Assembly (NCBI GenBank): GCA_031265845.1
Contig: JAISCC010000074.1
Location: 1 to 46,255 of the forward strand
Direction: 5' to 3'
DNA length: 46,255 bases
Source of the DNA: Treponema sp.
GTDB lineage: Bacteria; Spirochaetota; Spirochaetia; Treponematales; Breznakiellaceae
Positions 15,329-23,400 of the stretch are shown here, piece by piece (the first letter of the stretch is position 1; each line of letters starts with the position of its first letter). Both the position numbers and the translations under genes were made by a program. The notes beneath the pieces are model-generated. The model did no database searches. It was not told where the DNA came from and saw nothing but the letters and a program-made list of their open reading frames with translations.

Positions 15329-17461
15329 CTATAACCGCTTTATCAGCGTCTCTATAAAATTGGCTGTCGCGGCGTCATTCACGTACCGTACTTTCATGCC
15401 TTCCAGATACAGCTTTCTGGTTGATGGAGTTTGTATACGCAACGCCGTTTCCATGATGGAAGACACCGCATTGAGAGATTCTTTGCGGACGGAAACGGTC
15501 AAGCTATCCGTTATGCTCCGCATTTTGTCCACAAATCCCGGAAAAACGGACGCGACTTCCCGCCCATTGAGAAAACGCTCCAAATTCGAGAGCCGGTTGG
15601 GATCGTTTTTATATACGCTGTAGGCTCTGGCAAGCGCCATGTAGGCGTCCGAATTCGGTTTAATGCCGTTATAATTGTCCGTCATCGCGGCCAAATTGTA
15701 TGTCAAAGTCCGCTCGCTCTCTTTCAGCCTGTTGTTTTCCGTCTCAAGCTGGGTTATACGCGCCTGCATCTGGGAGGCGGCGGCGCTGGCGGCGTTCTGA
15801 TTCGTCGATGCGGTGTCAGCGGCGCTGGTCAACTGCTGGTTCTGTTGCCGAAGCTGCGTGTTTTCCGTCTCAAGCTGGGTTATACGCGCCTGTTTGTCCG
15901 CGTCGTTTTTGCGGAGATTCGTCAGCGCCACATCAAGCATAACGATGCGGTTTCTCATCACACTTTCCGTTTGGTTCAGAAGTTCATCAGATTCGAGCCT
16001 TTGCTTGGCGATGGCGTCAATCAACGCATGCTGGGACAATGTTTCAATGCCGGAGGTAAAAACGGCGGTTTCCGCTGTCGACAGCCCCAAATGTCCGCCG
16101 GCTTGACGGTATGCGTCCATAGCGGCGGCGGCGTTGTTGCTGTCAGCGAAACGCTTTGCTTGCCTGATGCTATCCACGGCATTGGCGATATTTTTTGTAT
16201 GCTGGCTTTCGAGTTGTTGACTCTCGGCGACAACTCGCTGTTCCGCCGCCTGGAGCGCGGCTTCACGCTCCGCCGCTTGGCGATTCGCCGCATTGAGGGC
16301 CTCTTGCAGTTCCGCTATACGGAAGTTCGCCTGCTGTTCCGCTTCCAATGCGCCGCCAGTTGCGGGAGCGGCGCCGGCGTTTTGACGCTGTTGGTTTTCC
16401 AGTTCCAACTGCGCCATTCTAGCCAGAGAAGCCGCAAGCGCGCTATCAGTCGCGCGCCGCGCCGTCGCGCCCGGCATGTTTTGCAACGCCCGCGTCAAAT
16501 TATTGGCGTCGGTTATGGCGTCCCCAAACCGCATGGACTGAAAGTCGCCCTGTATTTTATTAAACATCCCCACAATCAAGGCTTCTTCATTCGCAGTGCG
16601 CTGCTGATCTTCCGCCATACGCCGCATATCAATCAGCGCCTCCTCCAGTTCCTGCCGTACCGCCGCATTCGTCTCCTGCATCTGAAGATATATCTGCTGT
16701 TGCCGCTGAATTTCGGTTTGCACGATCCGGCGCTCGTCATTTAACGCCCGTATGCTCTCATGGTACTGGCTCTCTCTTTGCTCAAAGTCTTTTGATATTG
16801 CGTTTCGTTCTTCGGCAAGCCGCTGTTGGTATTGCTCCACGCGCTCTCGCTCAAGATTTCTCAGCCTTTCGTTTATTTCGCTTTCACTCAAGCCCTGGGC
16901 GGTGAAACGCGCTTGCTCGACTTCAAGTTCCCGGCGCATCTGCGCAAGGAACGCGGCTTCTCTTGATTCCAATTGCGCGTCAAAATCCGCCAATTCCCGT
17001 TGCCGCTGTAGCTCAAGGGCGTTTAACTCATGGCGTACGGACGCAATCTCCCGCTCTTTACCGGAAATGATGTTTTCCGAATCTTCCCGCAACTGGTTGA
17101 TGAGTTCCCCTTCTACAGAAGAAAAAGCGCGACCCTGCCCGATGCTGTTTTCCTGCTGGTTGAAATGCTGCGTGAGAAAAAAGAGAACAATGGCGGCCAC
17201 GCCGAAAAGCGTAAGATTCACGACAAGAGGGAACGCCATTTCTTTTTTAAGAGGTTTCCCCATATCGTCTTTCAGGATGATGCGGTTCTTCAAGGCAAGT
17301 TCCGCAATCTGGGCTTCTATTTCTTTTGTATCATCAGCGCTGATGCCGGTGTCACGAGCGGATATTTCTCCAACCGCGTCCTTTTGAACGCTTTTATCGC
17401 TTTGCTCCATTTGAGCGGTCTTTTGAAATAGCCCTTTTTGAAATCCGGTTGCTTCTGCCAT
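15329..17461 (-). CDS. Large membrane-anchored coiled-coil protein
   Basis: A 710-aa protein with a cytoplasmic N-terminus of about 75 residues, one membrane helix (FPLVVNLTLFGVAAIVLFFL, residues 77-96) and a very long extension rich in Glu, Gln, Arg and Ala. Residues 110-300 and 370-590 are predicted coiled coil. A heptad phrase ARITQLETEN occurs twice, encoded by a perfect 33-bp direct repeat. The last 120 residues (SDAYMALARAYSVYKNDPNR onward) look globular and helical. I know no function; such proteins in spirochaetes may organise the envelope or the cell pole. It has no Shine-Dalgarno and a promoter whose -10 box ends 7 nt before the ATG, suggesting a leaderless mRNA. It is 18 bp from metN and likely leads that operon. 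No frameshift is seen. Confidence 0.75.
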   Translation of the reverse strand: MAEATGFQKGLFQKTAQMEQSDKSVQKDAVGEISARDTGISADDTKEIEAQIAELALKNRIILKDDMGKPLKKEMAFPLVVNLTLFGVAAIVLFFLTQHFNQQENSIGQGRAFSSVEGELINQLREDSENIISGKEREIASVRHELNALELQRQRELADFDAQLESREAAFLAQMRRELEVEQARFTAQGLSESEINERLRNLERERVEQYQQRLAEERNAISKDFEQRESQYHESIRALNDERRIVQTEIQRQQQIYLQMQETNAAVRQELEEALIDMRRMAEDQQRTANEEALIVGMFNKIQGDFQSMRFGDAITDANNLTRALQNMPGATARRATDSALAASLARMAQLELENQQRQNAGAAPATGGALEAEQQANFRIAELQEALNAANRQAAEREAALQAAEQRVVAESQQLESQHTKNIANAVDSIRQAKRFADSNNAAAAMDAYRQAGGHLGLSTAETAVFTSGIETLSQHALIDAIAKQRLESDELLNQTESVMRNRIVMLDVALTNLRKNDADKQARITQLETENTQLRQQNQQLTSAADTASTNQNAASAAASQMQARITQLETENNRLKESERTLTYNLAAMTDNYNGIKPNSDAYMALARAYSVYKNDPNRLSNLERFLNGREVASVFPGFVDKMRSITDSLTVSVRKESLNAVSSIMETALRIQTPSTRKLYLEGMKVRYVNDAATANFIETLIKRL
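15734..15892. repeat. 33-bp perfect direct repeat inside the coiled-coil gene
   Basis: The same 33 bases occur at 15734-15766 and 15860-15892, encoding ARITQLETEN and neighbours in the same frame. The copies are 126 bp (42 codons) apart, a multiple of seven residues, so recombination between them would delete whole heptads without shifting the frame. Confidence 0.85.
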
Positions 17462-17468
17462 AGAAATA

Positions 17469-17497
17469 GTTATAGTATATTTTATTATTTAATGCAA
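17469..17497 (-). promoter_or_regulatory. Leaderless-type promoter of the coiled-coil gene
   Basis: On the minus strand TTGCAT (17497-17492), 17-nt spacer, TATAAC (17474-17469), then 7 nt and the ATG at 17461. There is no ribosome binding site. Confidence 0.5.
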
Positions 17498-17567
17498 GGC
17501 GGGAGTTCCGGCGTTCAACGCTTCCTTAATCCGCCGCCTCTGCGCGGCGTTTTTCAAAAAACCGCTT

Positions 17568-18836
17568 TCAGCATGGATTTTCAATGCGCCCCTGATACAG
17601 TATCTTCGGATACACCGTAATGCCCAGTTTTTTTTCAAGAATGGAAAAACGGCGCAACTCTTCCTCATTGCCGATAGTAACCATACAGCCGCGCTTGCCC
17701 GCCCTCGCTGTTCTGCCCGCCCGGTGGATATACGCATCCGCTTCAAACGGCGCGTCAAGAGCCACGCAATAGCTGATGTCAGGAATGTCAAGCCCCCGCG
17801 CCGCCAAATCGCTTGACACAAGAACGATCAGCTTTCCCTGCCTGAAATTGTCCAACGCCCGGCGCCGCGCCTGCTTGTCCATGCCGCTTGCAAGCCCGTC
17901 GGCGCTTATCCCGTGATACTGCAACTGCGCGACAATGTTTCCCACCTGTCCCGTCCGCGAAGTGAAAACAAGACATTTCTTCCGGCGGGATGTTGCGCCG
18001 CAGCTTGCGCCAATGGCGTTCAAGAATGAACAAAGGCAACGCAGCTTCTTCCTGTCTTCACTGAAAAAAGCCCAATGGGTTATTCTTTCCCGCAAAATCT
18101 CCTGCTCTTCGGTTTCAATGTACGCCATTTCTCCGAATTCTCCGAATTCTCCGAACAGCGTACGCAACCGTTCCCGCGTTTTCTCCGGCATGGTGGCTGA
18201 ACAGGCTATGACCTGCGGAACAACATGCATCCGCCCGATGAGTTCTCTGGTTTCGTCAATAGTTTCATTGGCGACGAATCGGTCCGCTTCATCAAGCGCC
18301 AAAACGCCAGGCTGGGCGCCCGTACGCGCCGCGCCCAGCTTGAGCTTGCCCATGCGTACAAGCTGCAAGACGCGGGCGCTGTTCCCCACGATGACAGCCG
18401 GTTTTTCTTTCCTGATCGTCTCGATCTGCCTGGTTATATTCGCCGAACCGATGAGGAGTCCCACGCGGGGCGGGGGAGGCGATTGGCGTTCCCGCGCGGA
18501 ATCCCGCAACAGGAAATCCGCCTCCTGTTTGAGTTGCGAGCATAGCTCCAATGTCGGCGCAAGGATGAGGATATGGGGGGAAGAAACAGCTTCCTTCGCC
18601 TCAATCGCCGCGTACAGGTTTTCAAAAAGCGGAAGCAGATAAGCGAAGGTTTTGCCTGTGCCGGTGGCGGAGCGGAACAGAATATTTTCCCTGTTGCGGA
18701 CGCGGGGGATCACGAGCTTTTGTATATCAGTGGGATCGTTGATATTCCGTTGCGAGAGTTTTTCAACAAAAAAGGGGCGTATGCCCATATCTGAAAAACG
18801 TATTTTTAGTTCCATTTCAGTTCCATTTATTTCCAT
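17568..18836 (-). CDS. DEAD-box RNA helicase
   Basis: A 422-aa ATP-dependent RNA helicase of the DEAD-box group, probably acting in ribosome assembly or mRNA turnover. The Q motif region is RFSDMGIRPFFVEKLSQRNI with TDIQKLVIP; motif I is SATGTGKT; motif II is LDEADRF (DEAD); motif III is SAT; motif V covers VSSDLAARGLDIP and motif VI HRAGRTARAG. Both RecA domains are complete. A 9-bp tandem repeat gives FGEFGEFGE between the domains. The ATG at 18836 overlaps the end of uppP by 10 nt; an alternative is ATG 18815. Neither has a strong Shine-Dalgarno, so translation is probably coupled to uppP. An in-frame extension far upstream lies inside uppP and is not real. Short C-terminal tail; no RNA-binding extension. 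Confidence 0.9.
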   Translation of the reverse strand: MEINGTEMELKIRFSDMGIRPFFVEKLSQRNINDPTDIQKLVIPRVRNRENILFRSATGTGKTFAYLLPLFENLYAAIEAKEAVSSPHILILAPTLELCSQLKQEADFLLRDSARERQSPPPPRVGLLIGSANITRQIETIRKEKPAVIVGNSARVLQLVRMGKLKLGAARTGAQPGVLALDEADRFVANETIDETRELIGRMHVVPQVIACSATMPEKTRERLRTLFGEFGEFGEMAYIETEEQEILRERITHWAFFSEDRKKLRCLCSFLNAIGASCGATSRRKKCLVFTSRTGQVGNIVAQLQYHGISADGLASGMDKQARRRALDNFRQGKLIVLVSSDLAARGLDIPDISYCVALDAPFEADAYIHRAGRTARAGKRGCMVTIGNEEELRRFSILEKKLGITVYPKILYQGRIENPC

Positions 18837-19627
18837 AGTATAAGCGTCGCTACGCCCAGTACGCCGGTGTAAATAGCGAAACCCCAGAGCCGGCGTTCTC
18901 TCACCAGTTTGAGCATGAGTTTTACGGAGAAAAATCCCACAACCGTTGCGGTCAGCGTTCCCGCGACAAGCGGAGCCGCGGCAATGCCCGCGTCCGCCTT
19001 GCCGGATGCCAAATCCACGACTTGCAGCGACAGGGCGCCCAGAATCGCCGGTATGGACAAGAGGAACGAAAAACGCGCCGCGCAATCCCTGTCAATGTTG
19101 CGGGACAAGGCGCCCGAAAGCGTGGCGCCTGAACGGGAAACGCCCGGAATAATGGCGGCCGCCTGCAAACATCCGATAATGACCGCATCCATGACATGTA
19201 TACGCTTCCGCGCCCGCTCCTGTTTTCTTGAAAGCGCTTCGGCGATGACAAGCAACAGCGAGGTGATGAGAAATGCGGCGCCGAGAAATGGCATGCCGAA
19301 AATCAAGCCTGACGCGAAAACGGCTTCTATCCTGTCTTTGAAGAGCAGCGCCGCAACAGCCGCAGGCATGGTTGCGATGATGAGGCAACCAACGAGCGGT
19401 TGTATGGGCTTTTTCAAAAGCGCCCAAATGTCCTTCCGCAAAACAACGAACACAGCCGCCGCCGTTCCCGCGTGAACCATAGTGTCGAAGAGCAGGGCGC
19501 CGTGAGTGCCGTCTCCAGACACGCCGAATATTTTTTGCAAAAGCGTCAGATGCCCGGAACTGCTTACCGGCAAGAACTCGGTGATCCCCTGTACCGCGCC
19601 AAGAATGACGGCTTCAATGATACGCAT
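18827..19627 (-). CDS. uppP: Undecaprenyl-diphosphatase
   Basis: The 266-aa polytopic membrane enzyme (BacA/UppP) recycles the lipid carrier of peptidoglycan synthesis by hydrolysing undecaprenyl diphosphate on the outer face of the inner membrane; it also confers bacitracin resistance when abundant. The two signature motifs are intact: GITEFLPVSSSGHL at residues 15-28 and PGVSRSGAT at about 160-168. About eight hydrophobic helices are visible and the length is normal. The ATG at 19627 has no Shine-Dalgarno but a TATACT box ends 7 nt upstream, suggesting a leaderless message. The stop overlaps the helicase start, so the two genes form a bicistronic unit. Confidence 0.95.
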   Translation of the reverse strand: MRIIEAVILGAVQGITEFLPVSSSGHLTLLQKIFGVSGDGTHGALLFDTMVHAGTAAAVFVVLRKDIWALLKKPIQPLVGCLIIATMPAAVAALLFKDRIEAVFASGLIFGMPFLGAAFLITSLLLVIAEALSRKQERARKRIHVMDAVIIGCLQAAAIIPGVSRSGATLSGALSRNIDRDCAARFSFLLSIPAILGALSLQVVDLASGKADAGIAAAPLVAGTLTATVVGFFSVKLMLKLVRERRLWGFAIYTGVLGVATLILWK

Positions 19628-19634
19628 GGGGTTG

Positions 19635-19664
19635 AGTATACCATAAAAGCGGATCGCAAAGCAA
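19635..19664 (-). promoter_or_regulatory. Leaderless-type promoter of uppP
   Basis: On the minus strand TTGCTT (19664-19659), 18-nt spacer, TATACT (19640-19635), then the 7 nt CAACCCC and the ATG. The leader sequence has no ribosome binding site. Confidence 0.55.
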
Positions 19665-19717
19665 TCAGGCGTGTGGTGGCGCGAGGAGATATGAAGCTAC
19701 GAAAACATACCAGTAAA

Positions 19718-19745
19718 GCCTCTAAAAACTTCAGTTTTTAGAGGC
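19718..19745. terminator. 13-bp perfect stem-loop with AAAAACTTCAGTTTTT core
   Basis: GCCTCTAAAAACT (19718-19730) pairs perfectly with AGTTTTTAGAGGC (19733-19745). It lies between the divergent uppP and galM relic. It shares its AAAACT..AGTTTT core and the AGAGGCT right arm with stem-loops at 20129, 30233 and (core only) 34256, so it is a member of a dispersed family and may also stop transcription. Confidence 0.65.
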
Positions 19746-19797
19746 TTGCCCCGCTGAGTCAACCTGACTTTGCGGATCAACTTTTCTCATTTTTCGC

Positions 19798-19825
19798 TTT
19801 ACAACGCGCTATGCTGTGATATACT
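19798..19825 (+). promoter_or_regulatory. Leaderless-type promoter of the galM relic
   Basis: TTTACA (19798-19803), 16-nt spacer, TATACT (19820-19825), then 6 nt and ATG 19832. No ribosome binding site is present, the same layout as at 10402 and 46214. Confidence 0.55.
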
Positions 19826-19831
19826 TTTTAT

Positions 19832-20090
19832 ATGAAAATCAACAAGAGACCTTTCGGAGCGTTTTCCAATGAAAAGAAAATTGAGCTTTATACGCTGTCG
19901 GCCGGAGAGCTTGCGCTGTCTGTCAGTACGCTGGGCGCGACGCTCACGTCCCTGTACGCGCCGTCACGAAAAACCGGCGTCGAAGACATCCTCCTCGTTG
20001 ATGAACACGGCGTCCCGACCGGCGAGTTGGCGAAAGCGGACCTCACGCCCTTTGATTTCAGGCTGTGGAAGCCAATCCCCCCCCCCCCCC
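19832..20090 (+). pseudogene. galM: Aldose 1-epimerase relic with internal deletion, cut at a C14 tract
   Basis: The first 53 codons (AFSNEKKIELYTLSAGELAL ... STLGATLTSLYAPSRK ... VEDILL) are the N-terminus of a galactose mutarotase. They pass without a frameshift into VDEHGVPTGELAKADLTPFD, which in intact enzymes lies about 180 residues later (LIPTGExxxVxGTPFDFR). The centre with the catalytic His residues is therefore missing. The frame then reads LWKP and enters a run of 14 C at 20077-20090, after which all similarity ends. The 3' end of the gene is lost. The promoter is still good. The remnant cannot have epimerase activity; whether the short peptide is made is unknown. Confidence 0.75.
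20077..20090. repeat. C14 homopolymer tract
   Basis: Fourteen C on the plus strand at the exact point where similarity to aldose epimerase ends. Second of three long C tracts in the window. Confidence 0.9.
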
Positions 20091-20128
20091 ACCGATACTT
20101 TACAAATAAAAAGTGGCAATTTCACTTT

Positions 20129-20151
20129 TGGAAACTCACCTGGAGTTTCCA
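20129..20151. repeat. Stem-loop of the CAGAGGCTC family
   Basis: TGGAAACTC (20129-20137) pairs with GAGTTTCCA (20143-20151) and is followed by GAGGCTCC. It belongs with the hairpins at 19718 and 30233, which end in the same AGAGGCTY word. Confidence 0.55.
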
Positions 20152-20172
20152 GAGGCTCCTCAAATTTAATAG

Positions 20173-20201
20173 TTGCCTATCCGGAAAATATATGCTATAT
20201 T
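20173..20201 (+). promoter_or_regulatory. Candidate promoter for the giant lipoprotein pair
   Basis: TTGCCT (20173-20178), 17-nt spacer, TATATT (20196-20201). It would give a leader of about 200 nt before the first lipoprotein gene. A nearer alternative is TTGTGT (20330) with TTATAT (20352). Confidence 0.4.
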
Positions 20202-20319
20202 ATACCAGATGGATTATTCACTTTATCTAGGCAATATCTTCCTTTAAAATCTCTTCAACTGTTTTTTGACGCAATCACCGTATATAAACAGAATTTTTGT
20301 AGATATTTCATGTGTGTAT

Positions 20320-20338
20320 TTGACAAAACTTGTGTCAA
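20320..20338. promoter_or_regulatory. TTGACA-N7-TGTCAA inverted repeat
   Basis: Perfect 6-bp arms around AAACTTG, about 70 bp upstream of the first giant lipoprotein gene. It may be an operator that overlaps a -35 element. Confidence 0.35.
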
Positions 20339-20408
20339 GTACATGCCTAGGTTATATTATTGCCAATTAATAATGACTGAAGAACATTAGCGATGTTAGG
20401 AGTGTTTT

Positions 20409-23400
20409 ATGAAGAAAAGCAAGAATATCTGGAGCTTGCCAGCCTGCATAATAAGTTGCGTGGCAGTATTCGCCGCTTGCGATATAGCGGGCATGGGAGA
20501 AACGGTTGATCTTACGGCGCCTGCATTGACGCTTGAAGAGCTTGTAAAAGAGAATGGCGAATCTGTTGATTTGACTGCGGCGTCCGGCGCCATATATGTC
20601 GGCGCGGTTTTTACAATAAAAGGCAGGGCGCAGGATGACAAGACGCTGGATCGCATTGTCGTGGAGGAGTTGTTGAGCGATGGAAGCGTCCGTCCGGACG
20701 AGAGTCGTTCCGCTCTGGGAGAAGAGAATTTAAAGCCGGTTTTGTTGTCCAATACGCAAACCGCCCTGTGGGAGACATCCATCGCCTTGCAGGAGGAGGG
20801 GGAGCGGACGTTCCGGTTTATCTTGTACGATAAATCCCAGAACAGCAATCCTGAAACATCGGTGAAATACATAACGCTTGTCATTGATAAAACGCCTCCG
20901 GTGGTCGAGCGGGTTGAGATTGACCGGAAAGGCGACGTTCTGTTCCCTCTTATGGGGAAAGAAGCGTTGCAAGCGCTTGATTCGGGCGTTTATACCAATA
21001 TTAATATGTTTCAAAACGAGTCTTTCACATTGAAGGCTAATTTAGACGAACAATACGCCGTTTCATCCGTTGTCTTGACTCTCTACGGCGATAATGACGA
21101 ACCGATCATCGAAAACATGCCCAAAACCGGAGGCTCGAATTTCATAGCCGAATGGTTCATTGACCATGAGCTTATTACGCGGAATCACTCCGGTTACGCG
21201 ACGGGGCGCCATTACCTGCGCGTTGAGATAACCAGCAGGGATGTGAAAGGCAATGAAAACGTCGACCGGTTCCCCTACCTCTGCTGGTATCCTGAATCGG
21301 ATATTCCGCATATTGAGGCGGACAACAGTTCCAGCGAGACGAACATCACGGGTCCCGCAGGTATGGCTGTGTCCATAACGGCGTTTGATGACGACAGTCT
21401 GGGAGCGGTGTACGCCAGGATGTGGACGCTTGCCGAATGGGATGCGATGAACGGCGCGGATGACAAGGCGAAGGCGGATGCGGTGAAAGAAACCGCGTTT
21501 AGCGACAATTACATTGCCGGTGATAAAATAGGCGTGTTGTCAAAGACATCCGTTTTGATATCAGGATCAGAATCAATCATGAAATTGGTGGTCGCGGCGC
21601 GCGATAAAACAGCGACTGGGGGGACTCTCAACGCAAAGGTATGGACGGTCAGCTACACCAGCAACGACAGGCCGGTTATTGTTGTCGAAAGCCCAAGCGA
21701 AGGCGCGGTTCCTCAAGTCGATCCAAACGCCGGTTTTACTATAACGGGCTACACGCTGGACAGTGTAGGCGCGGACCAATTGCGGATTGCGTGGATACCA
21801 GGGGACGACGCAAGCCGCATTGACGAGGCTGTCGCCGCGCTGGGAACATTCCCTCCACCCTCCTTGCATAATGGCATAAAACTGTGGGATCTCGCCGGCG
21901 GAATGGCGAGTGGCCAGGTGATTGACGGTTTCAAAAAGAAAGAGTTCAGCAAAACGTTTAATCTCCTCTCTGATTTCAACAACGAGGGCCGCAAGACAAA
22001 ATTGTTTGTATTCTGGACCGCAAGAGCCGATGGAACAAGCGGAGTCACCAGAACCTTCAGGGTGGGCGGCAATGATGAAAGACCCCTGATTGCCGTCTTG
22101 AAGCCTGACGATATACACGATAGCGCAAAAAGCGATCTGACATTCCGGTTTACCGTAACCGGCGGCATAGGAACGCTCACGAAAACGATTGTGGAAGTTG
22201 ACGACGATGTCGTTGTGGACATCGCCAGCGACTCTGACATACTGTGGGATGGCGGCGCGTGGACCTATACGATTGCCAAAAGCGCTCTGCCGGCAGAACG
22301 CGCCAAATACGAGATTGCCGTAACTGACGCGCTTGGCAATGCCAACAAAACGCGGAAGACGGTGGTGTTTTCATCGTTGCCGGCGTTAAGCGCGATTACT
22401 TCAACCATGCCGAATAACAGCGCGGCGAAAATGGGCGACAGCCTCCTTCTTACAGCCGACTTCACCCAGCCTGTCGCCGTTTCCGGAAATCCGCGGCTTC
22501 GTTTCCGCTTTGACGGCAACGTCACCGCCGGCATAAACGACAGCGGCTGGAAATACGCGGCGTATCAGGACGGAAGCGGCACGTCCACACTGACATTCGC
22601 GTACACCGTGCAAAGGAACGACCTGTCGGACAAACTGCACAGCAGCCGCGTACCCATTGACTGCTCCACCGGAACTATCAGCGCTTTGTTGCCGGGCGTT
22701 GATTCCACGCCAGCGTGGGTCGACGGTTCAAATTCGCTCGAATCAAAAAAAACGCTGAAAATCGATGGCGTTCCGCCCATGATTACGGGGCTTGCGGCAA
22801 GCGGGAAATCAAGCGGCTGGTATACAATTGGCGAGACGATCACGCTTGCCATGACTGTCAATGACAATGTGCTGGTGAACGGCGCCCCCCGGCTGACGCT
22901 TGACGGGATTGCAGGCGGCGCGGCTTACGCGAATTACGCATACCCCGGTAGCGGCGTGGTGTATTTCACCTATACGCCTGCGGCTGGGCGGAGCAGCGCC
23001 GGCGTTGGCGTTGCGGGTCTTGATCTCAACAACGGCGCCATTACGGATTACGCGGGAAACCCCCTTGAAGGGGTCGCGGCGATCACCGGCGGCGTATCGC
23101 CGGCGACGGGCATTGATACGCAGGCGCCGTCCGCTCCCGTGTTAAAAGCGGCGAATATAAACGGCGCCACGGTGAATGCGGCGCTTGTTTCGGGAAATTA
23201 CAAATCGCTTGTCTTTAAGGTTGAAGCGCCGACGGACGGCGGCAGTCCGCTTGCCGCAACGTACTCTATAAACGGCGGCATGAATTGGGCGGACTGGACC
23301 GGGAGCGACGTAGCATTGCCGAGCGGCGCGTATGAGGTTGCCGCGCGGTCGGCTGACGCGGCGGGAAATGTGTCGACCGTTTCCAACTCTGTTGCGGTGG

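Larger units (their letters stand above)
20091..20408. other. Spacer with stem-loops and promoter candidates before the giant lipoprotein operon
   Basis: No gene. AAAAGTGGCAATTTCACTTTT (20109 on) is a hairpin-forming repeat word shared with 2324. TGGAAACTC/GAGTTTCCA (20129-20151) is another stem-loop. Two promoter-like sites and a TTGACA/TGTCAA inverted repeat follow. Confidence 0.5.

Noticed and set aside
15431-16744. 437-codon open frame on the plus strand
   Set aside because: Antisense of the coiled-coil gene; composition is rich in Arg, His and Gly with no motif.
17568-19085. 505-codon version of the DEAD-box helicase
   Set aside because: The first 83 codons lie inside uppP in another frame and have no helicase similarity; the real start is 18836 or 18815.
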